NCBI RefSeq assembly: GCF_003797775.2
Contig: NZ_CP060725.1
Coordinates: 3,218,001 to 3,282,000, forward strand
Length of the DNA: 64,000 bases
Reading direction: 5' to 3'
Source of the DNA: Sphingopyxis sp. OPL5
GTDB lineage: Bacteria > Pseudomonadota > Alphaproteobacteria > Sphingomonadales > Sphingomonadaceae
In this document: one piece after another, positions 58,355 through 64,000 of the stretch
Numbering within the stretch: position 1 is the first letter of the stretch
How the letters are laid out: each line of letters starts with the position of its first letter
Position numbers and translations under genes: made by a program
The notes under the pieces: model-generated
Seen by the model: the letters and a program-made list of their open reading frames with translations, nothing else
Database searches by the model: none
Told to the model about the DNA's origin: nothing

Positions 58355-58425
58355 AGAGGGTGTCCAAGGCGGGACCATCCCCCCCCCCTGACTCCCTCTG
58401 GCCCCGGTCCCGCCTGGACACCCCG
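58355..58425. repeat. Inverted repeat with a C10 tract
   Basis: GTGTCCAAGGCGGGACC (about 58360-58376) and GGTCCCGCCTGGACAC (about 58406-58421) are inverted with one unmatched A; between them lies a run of ten C (58379-58388). It is 50 bases ahead of the small basic protein gene. Confidence 0.65.
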
Positions 58426-58470
58426 GATCGTTCCGTCCGCACTCATGCGGATTTCTATGGAGAGAAGAAT

Positions 58471-58773
58471 ATGGCACGCTTTCGTACCCTCATCGGCTTC
58501 GGCCTTGCGTCGACGATGATGATCGCCGCTCCGGTCTTCGCATCGGCACCGTCCGCTTCGACGACCACCGCCAAACCGGCAGCGACGCACACCCTGGCGA
58601 AACAGACCGTGGCGCCCAAAGCCGCCAAGGTCACCAAGGTTGCGGCGCCCAAGCGGACCGCGTCGACCCGGCAGAATACCCATCTCGCCAAGGCGACGCT
58701 GAGCAACGGCAAGAAGGTCACCTATGACTGCCGCCTCGCGGGCAACAAGAACAAGCAGGCCTGCAAGGGCTGA
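58471..58773 (+). CDS. Small secreted basic protein, hypothetical
   Basis: 100 residues. Signal peptide (FGLASTMMIAAPVFASA) then a Thr/Ala/Lys-rich linker (KPAATHTLAKQTVAPKAAKVTKV) and a C-terminal tail with two Cys (YDCRLAGNKNKQACKG) that could form one disulfide. Not a family I know. A purine-rich AGAGAAGAA lies before the ATG. A palindrome with a C run lies upstream; a 12-pair hairpin follows the stop at 58809-58843. Confidence 0.65.
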   Translation: MARFRTLIGFGLASTMMIAAPVFASAPSASTTTAKPAATHTLAKQTVAPKAAKVTKVAAPKRTASTRQNTHLAKATLSNGKKVTYDCRLAGNKNKQACKG

Positions 58774-59503
58774 ACCCCGGCACTCGCCAGCTTGAGCCGG
58801 CCCGCTGTCCGACCAGTTCCCGAAATCCCCCGGAACTGGTCGGTTCGGCATGTCCGGAACGAACCGCGGATCGCGGTATCTTGGTCAAAGACGATTTGGT
58901 CGATGACGTCGCAGCAACGCGGACCCGTCAGCCGCGATCCCGAACGTGCCGCATCAAAATTGGCAGTCCGAATGAAGGAGTTTGCAGCGATCGGCATGCC
59001 GGGCCGTTATCTCCCTTAGCTGTGCGCTTGAGATACAGGCTGGTCTTGAGTTTTCGTACTGCGGGCCGGTTTCATCGAGACGGTGCTTCTCCATCGTCCT
59101 CGGTGGCCGGCCGAGGAGCCGTGCAGCCTCGAATATACGCAAATATTGGAATGGTGGGACTTTCGAAGTCATCGTGAGCATTCTTCAGCCGAGCGCCGCA
59201 TTGCCCGATGGAGCCAGCATCTTCGTTACCAAGACGAAGGTGGATTCCCGTGGCGCGTAGATCGTCCGAACGCCCGGCGACCACAATCGGCGCACCCAGT
59301 AAGCGATGGACAGGCGCAATAGTCCAAATCGCATCTTGATCGGCTTTGATAAGACGAAGGACGTTCAAGCATAAGCGACCCGATGAGGGGGCGTTAGCAC
59401 CCGAAACAGGACCATCCAAACGCCGACGATCGGCACCGACGCGGACATTTAGCCTCAAAAGATTAACCCGCCTGCGATAGTCCCGCCGCGCGAGGGGAAC
59501 GCG
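58774..59503. other. Gene-poor 730-base stretch with a hairpin and a decayed gene
   Basis: The left end has a perfect 12-pair hairpin (CCGACCAGTTCC at 58809-58820 with GGAACTGGTCGG at 58832-58843), without a T run. The middle holds a decayed helix-turn-helix gene on the minus strand (listed separately). The right part before the cyclase ATG shows no convincing gene; the minus-strand reading from about 59460 to 59080 looks somewhat protein-like and could be another remnant. Composition is mixed and not repeat-rich. Confidence 0.55.
58954..59181 (-). pseudogene. Remnant of a helix-turn-helix (HTH_17/AlpA-type) gene
   Basis: In one minus-strand frame it reads PPFQYLRIFEAARLLGRPP then RTMEKHRLDETGPQYEN, which closely follows the pattern of HTH_17 DNA-binding proteins of integrative conjugative elements, where the usual text is like AAxLLGxSxRTLEKxRxxGxGPxY. 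After Glu-Asn the frame loses the usual LGRRVVY strand, so a frameshift has probably broken it. No partner transfer genes are seen within the window. Confidence 0.45.
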
Positions 59504-61294
59504 ATGGACATGACAGCCGAGGAACGAGTCGGTCCGGCCGACGATGCGCCCATGAGGCTTGGTCGCTGGACGATCGGGCGCAAGTTCGTCGGCTTGTCCG
59601 TGGTATTGTTGTCGATCATGCTGGTGGCGGCGCTGTGGTCGTTCATGCAGGCGGCGCGCGTCAACCGCGAGACGATATTGCTCGAACAGGTCCTTGAACC
59701 GCTCCGCCGGGAAATCGCGGCGATCGAACAGGAAACCGCGAACGAGGAACTCGCGACCGAAAGGGCGCTCCGTTACGGCGGCCCGCAGCTTCGCGATCCG
59801 GCGCGCCACGCCGCGGAACTGGCGCGGTTCGAAGAACTCAATGACGATGTCGATCGCCGACTGACCATGCTGCAAAAGGCGATCCGGCGATATCAGGGCA
59901 CCGAAATTCCCGTCGAGGTGGCAATCATCCTCGGCCGGCTGCAGTTGGAAAGCGAGTCGGTACAGCGCGACCATGCCGCCTATCGGCGCAGCGTCGGCGC
60001 CTATATCGACCCCGCCGCGCCCGCGATGCTGAACGGCAATATCGAACGCGAGGCCGCCGCGACCGGCGATGAAAAGCGCGTGCTTGCGTCGCTCGAACGC
60101 ATGGGAACCGAATCCGACGCGCTGGCCCGGGCGCATGAGCAACGTCTGGCGGCGATGGAACATCGCAGCTTCATCATATCGGTCGAAAGCCTGTTGCTGG
60201 CGGTCCTCGCGTTCCTGATCGGCATCATCCTGTCGCTGATGATCACCCGCCGGATGATGGTCCCGGTGCAAAGCTTGATCGACGGCGCCGAAGAAGTCGG
60301 TCGCGGCAATCTCGACGTCTCGCTGAAATCCCAGTCGCGCGACGAGATCGGCCAGTTGGCCCATGCCTTTTCGTCGATGGTCGGCGAGCTGAGGACCAAG
60401 GCCGCGATGAAGGATACATTTTCCAGCTACCTCGATCCTCGCGTCGTCGACCGCCTGCTGGGTGAGCGCCGCGCCGAACTGGAAGCGGGCGAGAAGCGCG
60501 AGATGACGGTGTTCTTCTCGGACCTTCAGGGCTTTAGCGCGATTTCCGAAACCCTGACCCCGACGGCCTTGGTCAAGCTGATCAACCGGTATCTCTCGCT
60601 GGCGGCCGAGCCGATCCAGCTTCATCGCGGGGTGATCGACAAATATATCGGCGATGCGATCATGGCCTATTGGGGGCCTCCGTTCACCCCCGACGACCCA
60701 GCGCTCTCGGCCGTTCGGGCCGCGCTGGAACAGCGTGCGCAAATCGATCGGCTCGAGCTGGAACTGCCCGAGTTGATGGGGCTGCGCCGCGGCGCTCCGC
60801 GGATCGCGGTCCGGATCGGGCTCGCGTCGGGCGACGTCGTCGTCGGATCGATCGGATCGACCGCATCGCGCAACTTCACCATCATGGGCGACACGGTGAA
60901 CATCGCGTCGCGGTTGGAAGGAGCGAACAAGGCCTATGGCACGATGATCCTCGCCGACGAAGCGACGGTGCGGCAGGTTTCGCACCGGATCGAAACGCGC
61001 GAGATCGACCTGTTGGCGGCAGTGGGCAAAAGCGAAGCGGTGCGGGTCTATGAGTTGCTGGGCGAGGTCGGCGAGGTCGGCGACGCGATGCTCGATTTGC
61101 GCGAGACGTTCGAAAATGGTCTCGCCGACTACCGGGCGGGTGACTGGGACCGAGCCGGGAGCGCCTTTGCCCGGTGTCTGGAAATCGCACCCGGCGACGG
61201 GCCGGCGCAGGTTTTCGCGGATCGGGTCAGAGCCTTTCGCACGGCTCCACCGGCCGCCGATTGGGGCGGCGTGTGGCAGAGTGTCGGGAAGTAA
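59504..61294 (+). CDS. Membrane class III adenylate/guanylate cyclase
   Basis: 596 residues. Two membrane helices (about 29-48 and 222-246) flank a long helical periplasmic sensor; HAMP follows (249-300), then a class III cyclase domain (about 332-520). Metal Asp340 in FFSDLQGF and Asp384 in YIGDAIMAYW, Lys380, Thr459, and transition-state Asn466/Arg470 in DTVNIASRLE are all in place, so it should be active; the Lys/Thr pair fits an adenylate rather than guanylate preference. The C-terminal 70 residues look like a TPR-type helical tail. ATG at 59504 has no clear strong ribosome site. Confidence 0.9.
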   Translation: MDMTAEERVGPADDAPMRLGRWTIGRKFVGLSVVLLSIMLVAALWSFMQAARVNRETILLEQVLEPLRREIAAIEQETANEELATERALRYGGPQLRDPARHAAELARFEELNDDVDRRLTMLQKAIRRYQGTEIPVEVAIILGRLQLESESVQRDHAAYRRSVGAYIDPAAPAMLNGNIEREAAATGDEKRVLASLERMGTESDALARAHEQRLAAMEHRSFIISVESLLLAVLAFLIGIILSLMITRRMMVPVQSLIDGAEEVGRGNLDVSLKSQSRDEIGQLAHAFSSMVGELRTKAAMKDTFSSYLDPRVVDRLLGERRAELEAGEKREMTVFFSDLQGFSAISETLTPTALVKLINRYLSLAAEPIQLHRGVIDKYIGDAIMAYWGPPFTPDDPALSAVRAALEQRAQIDRLELELPELMGLRRGAPRIAVRIGLASGDVVVGSIGSTASRNFTIMGDTVNIASRLEGANKAYGTMILADEATVRQVSHRIETREIDLLAAVGKSEAVRVYELLGEVGEVGDAMLDLRETFENGLADYRAGDWDRAGSAFARCLEIAPGDGPAQVFADRVRAFRTAPPAADWGGVWQSVGK

Positions 61295-61597
61295 CGTGCC
61301 GACAACCTGCCGAGGATGGCCGACGAAGGCCGGTAAGCGCCCGCGTCTCACTCCCCCATCACCGCTGCCCCGTGCCCATCGCCGAACCTGTTCGGTCATA
61401 GCCGAGTGAGCGCGCTGGCCCAAGCCCAAGCCGTTCCCTGCGCGGACCCAGCGGCAGCCATTCCCCCGCTTGCCGTCGAAAAACGGACAGGCTGAAAACG
61501 GCCAAAGTCGCTGCGGGTGACGCATGACGAAATTTGCGACTGCCTGAAAGCTTGCACGGCGGGTTCACCGCGCTCATTGTCGCGCAATGGCGGTGCC
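61295..61597. other. 303-base intergenic stretch without a gene
   Basis: Between the cyclase stop and the truncated transporter. I see no gene, RNA or clear hairpin here. It may hold the original promoter of the broken EamA gene. Confidence 0.4.
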
Positions 61598-61810
61598 ATG
61601 CTGAACAACTGGCTTCCCTGGGCCCTGCTTTCGGCTTGCTTCGCCGCGCTCACGGCCGTTTTTGCCAAACTCGGGGTCGAGAAGATCGACCCCAATTATG
61701 CCACGTTCATCCGCACGCTCGTGATCGCGATCTTCATCGCCGCGCCATTGCTTGTGACCGGCGGCTTTCAGTCGCCCGCCACCTTGCCGCTCGCATTCCG
61801 GCCGGCTTGA
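61598..61810 (+). pseudogene. Truncated EamA-family transporter
   Basis: The reading starts MLNNWLPWALLSACFAALTA and continues VFAKLGVEKIDPNYATFIRTLVIAIFIAAPLL, the first two helices of a small EamA (about 140 residue) transporter. It stops after about 70 residues with an unrelated tail (SPATLPLAFRPA). The 3' half is absent from the following sequence, which passes into the metal efflux operon, so the break marks a deletion or insertion boundary. Confidence 0.7.
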
Positions 61811-61974
61811 GCGTGGCCGCGCCGGCGCGTCGACCGATTTTTCGTCCTGAGGTGTGGATTCTGTTCCGCAGCGGCGTCAACAGCCCAATGTCGATTCCGC
61901 GCGATTCCAATATTGTGAATAATGTCGAGGTGTTAATGGCGTGCGTCCGGACGCGAAAGGGCTATCGTTCGAGA

Positions 61975-63336
61975 ATGACCACGCGGTTCTGCACCTTCTC
62001 TACAGCGTTGCTGCTCTTCCCGCTGGCAGCGTGCGCTCACTACGAGCCAAAGCCGCTTCTCGTCGATCCCGTTGCTGCGCCGTCGCTTCAGGCCCCGCTA
62101 ACCGATATCCTGTCGCGCGACGCTGCGACGATCGACCGGCCCTATCTGAAGCCAGTCGCGCTCGACCTTTCGGCGCCGCTCGACCCCAATGGCATCGCGA
62201 TCCTCGCGGTGATCGCCAATCCCGATCTCAAGGCGCAGCGCGCGCGTGCCGGAGTTGGTGACGCGCAGGTTTTCGCCGCGGGACTGCTGCCCGACCCGAC
62301 CTTCAGCTTCGGCGTCGACCATATTCTTTCGGGGCCGGACCCGCTCGACAATATCGCGGGCACGCTGGGGTTCAGCCTTAATGCACTCCGCACGCAAAAG
62401 GTGCAGCGCGCGCAGGCCGTCGCCGAGGCGCGGCAGGTGCGGCTCGATCTCGCTTGGGCCGAATGGCAGACCGCCTGCAACGCGCGGCTGCAGGCGGTGC
62501 GCGTCCTCGCGCTCGAACAGGCGCTCGCCAATACTGCGACCAGCGCCGACGCGAGCGAAGCGCTTCTCGGCCGCTATCTGAAGGCGGCGGGCCGCGGCGA
62601 CATTTCGCCCGACCAGGTCCAGTCGTCGCGCATCGCCGCGCTTGACGCCCAGAGCAATTTTCGCAGTGCCCAGACCAATCTCGCAACCGCACGCTCCGAG
62701 CTTCACCGTCTGCTTGGCTTGCCGCCGGACTATGCGCTGCGGCTGGCTCCGACGCCTATGCCCGCGACGGTGCCCGACGCGAATCGCCTCTTCGCGATGG
62801 CGCTTGCGGGGCGTAGCGATCTCGACGCGCTGCGTGCCGGCTATGATGCGCAGGAAGCCGCTGTCCGCCGCGCGATCCTCGACCAGTTCCCGAATCTGGA
62901 TCTCACGATCAGCGGCGCGCGCGATACCGGCGGCAACAAATTGCTTGGCCCGTCGATCGGCTTCACGCTTCCGCTATGGAACCGCAATCGCGGCGGTATC
63001 GCGGTCGCCGAGGCCACGCGCGAAGCGCTCCATCAGGAATATGATGCACGCCTGTTCCAGACCCGCGCCGATATCGCCGCCGCGGTGTCGGGCCTCGCGA
63101 TCGCGCGCCAGCAATATGAGATCCTGCGCGCTGGCATGCCCGCTATCGAAAACTTTGCGAAAGCGAGCCGCCGCGCCGCGCAGCGCGGCGACCTCGCGCT
63201 GGCGACCGCGGAAGTTGCCGAGCAGAGCCTTCGTGACCGGCAATTGCTGCTTCTCCAGTCCGAACAGGCGATCGCCGAACAAACCATTGCGCTCGAACTG
63301 CTCGTCGGCGCCCCGCAGGAATCCTGGACCCTATGA
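61975..63336 (+). CDS. CzcC/CusC-type outer membrane efflux protein
   Basis: 453 residues of the TolC family. Signal peptide with a possible lipobox (FPLAACAHYEPKP), then alternating helices and strands (NPDLKAQRARAGVGDAQVFAAGLLPDPTFSFGVDH, GFTLPLWNRNRGGI). It forms the outer membrane channel of an RND pump. The stop overlaps the adaptor ATG (ATGA). With an adaptor of CzcB/CusB type, heavy-metal export is the most likely job. Confidence 0.9.
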   Translation: MTTRFCTFSTALLLFPLAACAHYEPKPLLVDPVAAPSLQAPLTDILSRDAATIDRPYLKPVALDLSAPLDPNGIAILAVIANPDLKAQRARAGVGDAQVFAAGLLPDPTFSFGVDHILSGPDPLDNIAGTLGFSLNALRTQKVQRAQAVAEARQVRLDLAWAEWQTACNARLQAVRVLALEQALANTATSADASEALLGRYLKAAGRGDISPDQVQSSRIAALDAQSNFRSAQTNLATARSELHRLLGLPPDYALRLAPTPMPATVPDANRLFAMALAGRSDLDALRAGYDAQEAAVRRAILDQFPNLDLTISGARDTGGNKLLGPSIGFTLPLWNRNRGGIAVAEATREALHQEYDARLFQTRADIAAAVSGLAIARQQYEILRAGMPAIENFAKASRRAAQRGDLALATAEVAEQSLRDRQLLLLQSEQAIAEQTIALELLVGAPQESWTL

Positions 63337-64000
63337 TCAGCCGGACATCCCTCGTTCTGCCGCTCGCCTTCGCCTGTCTGCTGGGCGGTTGCCAATCCTC
63401 GACCGACTCTGCCGCGACCGCCGTTCCGGTCGCGACGATCGACGTCGCGGCCGTCACCACCGGCGATATCGATGAGAAGATCACGCTCTACGGCGCGGCA
63501 GAGGCCAATGGTGCGGGCAAATATACGCTGTCCGCCCCGATGGAAGCGATCGTGCAGGCGGTCGACACGCCGGTCGGTAGCCGCGTGGCGCGCGGCCAGA
63601 TATTGGTGCGGCTGAGGCCCAGTCCAACGGCGCGCCTCGATCTCGCCACCGCGTCGGCGAATGCCAACGCCGCCGATCTCGCGCACGCGCGGGCGCGGCG
63701 ACTTCGCGCCGACGGGCTGGTGAGCGATGCCGAGGTCGAAACGGCGCGCGCCGCGAAACAGGCCGCTGATGCCGCGCGCGCCAGCCTCGCCACCCGTAAC
63801 GGAGCGCTCGTACTTCGCGCGCCCGCCAGCGGCACCGTGGAAGTCATCGGGGCCAGCGCGGGCGAGCTTGTCGCGGCCGGGGCGACGATCGTATCGCTGG
63901 TCAAGGAAGGGGATTTGCGCGCGCGCTTCGGGGTCGATCCGGCGATCGCGCGGCGCATTCCCAAGGGGAGCTATGTCGAGGTTACCGCGGCCGGCAGCAA
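63333..64000 (+). CDS. RND efflux periplasmic adaptor, partial (CzcB/CusB-type)
   Basis: The first 222 residues are in the window; the gene continues past 64000. Signal with lipobox LLGGC (Cys20). The biotinyl-lipoyl-like halves (YTLSAPMEAIVQAVDTPVGSRVARGQ and later VLRAPASGTVEVIGASAGELV) and the short hairpin between them are the adaptor signature. The hairpin is short, as in metal-type adaptors. It is in ATGA overlap with the channel gene. Confidence 0.88.
   Translation, partial: MISRTSLVLPLAFACLLGGCQSSTDSAATAVPVATIDVAAVTTGDIDEKITLYGAAEANGAGKYTLSAPMEAIVQAVDTPVGSRVARGQILVRLRPSPTARLDLATASANANAADLAHARARRLRADGLVSDAEVETARAAKQAADAARASLATRNGALVLRAPASGTVEVIGASAGELVAAGATIVSLVKEGDLRARFGVDPAIARRIPKGSYVEVTAAGS

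Noticed and set aside
58982..59260. A 92-residue plus-strand open frame in the gap after the small basic protein gene
   Set aside because: Overlaps the better minus-strand HTH remnant; no ribosome site, no family resemblance and unusual composition.

Overview
The window is GC-rich chromosomal DNA from an alphaproteobacterium of the Sphingomonadaceae, most like Sphingopyxis or a close relative. The reasons are a bacterial serine palmitoyltransferase with its own acyl carrier protein, methionine synthase split over two genes behind an ArsR-methyltransferase regulator, a CIRCE-controlled groESL operon, a large TonB-dependent receptor beside Baeyer-Villiger monooxygenases, and many short GC-rich palindromic repeats between genes. 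I cannot fix the species. Most of the window is ordinary housekeeping chromosome with three accessory-looking stretches.

Layout. 1-6.2 kb: a class II glutamine amidotransferase, a DUF1800/DUF1501 secreted pair, a GNAT protein and a fatty acid desaturase. 6.2-18.6 kb: envelope lipid region. It holds lptF-lptG; a three-gene operon (DUF2141 protein, lipid kinase, Tam41-like nucleotidyltransferase) that resembles the ceramide phosphoglycerate locus of Caulobacter; a hybrid histidine kinase; serine palmitoyltransferase with its acyl carrier protein; a divergent pair made of a Pycsar-effector-like membrane protein and a TIR-transmembrane-OmpA-like fusion; and a MATE transporter. 18.7-20.8 kb: groES-groEL with CIRCE. 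20.9-24.8 kb: sulfotransferase-like protein, glutaminyl cyclase, DJ-1/PfpI protein and three small lipoproteins. 25-31.8 kb: methionine/one-carbon operon (ArsR-methyltransferase, metF, split metH) and a phytanoyl-CoA dioxygenase-like protein. 31.8-42.4 kb: mixed housekeeping genes (beta-helix protein, YbjN, UbiK, TspO, TlyA, DsbD, a PhoK-like phosphatase, ProC, MarR, IlvE, tRNA-Gln).

42.5-51.8 kb is a catabolic cluster. Two overlapping Lrp/AsnC regulators diverge from a TonB-dependent receptor, followed by two Baeyer-Villiger-type monooxygenases, an HSL-family esterase and a beta-lactamase-fold esterase. The logic is import of a ketone, insertion of oxygen to give an ester or lactone, and hydrolysis; the substrate cannot be read from sequence. 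52-58.2 kb is a minus-strand operon joining an AcvB/VirJ-type hydrolase, a DUF2147 protein, MprF (lysyl-phosphatidylglycerol synthase/flippase) and a two-component system, which points to control of membrane charge under acid or cationic-peptide stress.

58.8-64 kb looks like a rearranged boundary. It has a decayed helix-turn-helix gene of the type carried by integrative elements, a membrane class III nucleotide cyclase, a truncated EamA transporter and the start of a CzcCB-type heavy-metal efflux operon that runs off the window. The strongest candidates for something undescribed are the Pycsar-TM-like/TIR-OmpA pair beside the sphingolipid genes, and the double monooxygenase-esterase cluster.
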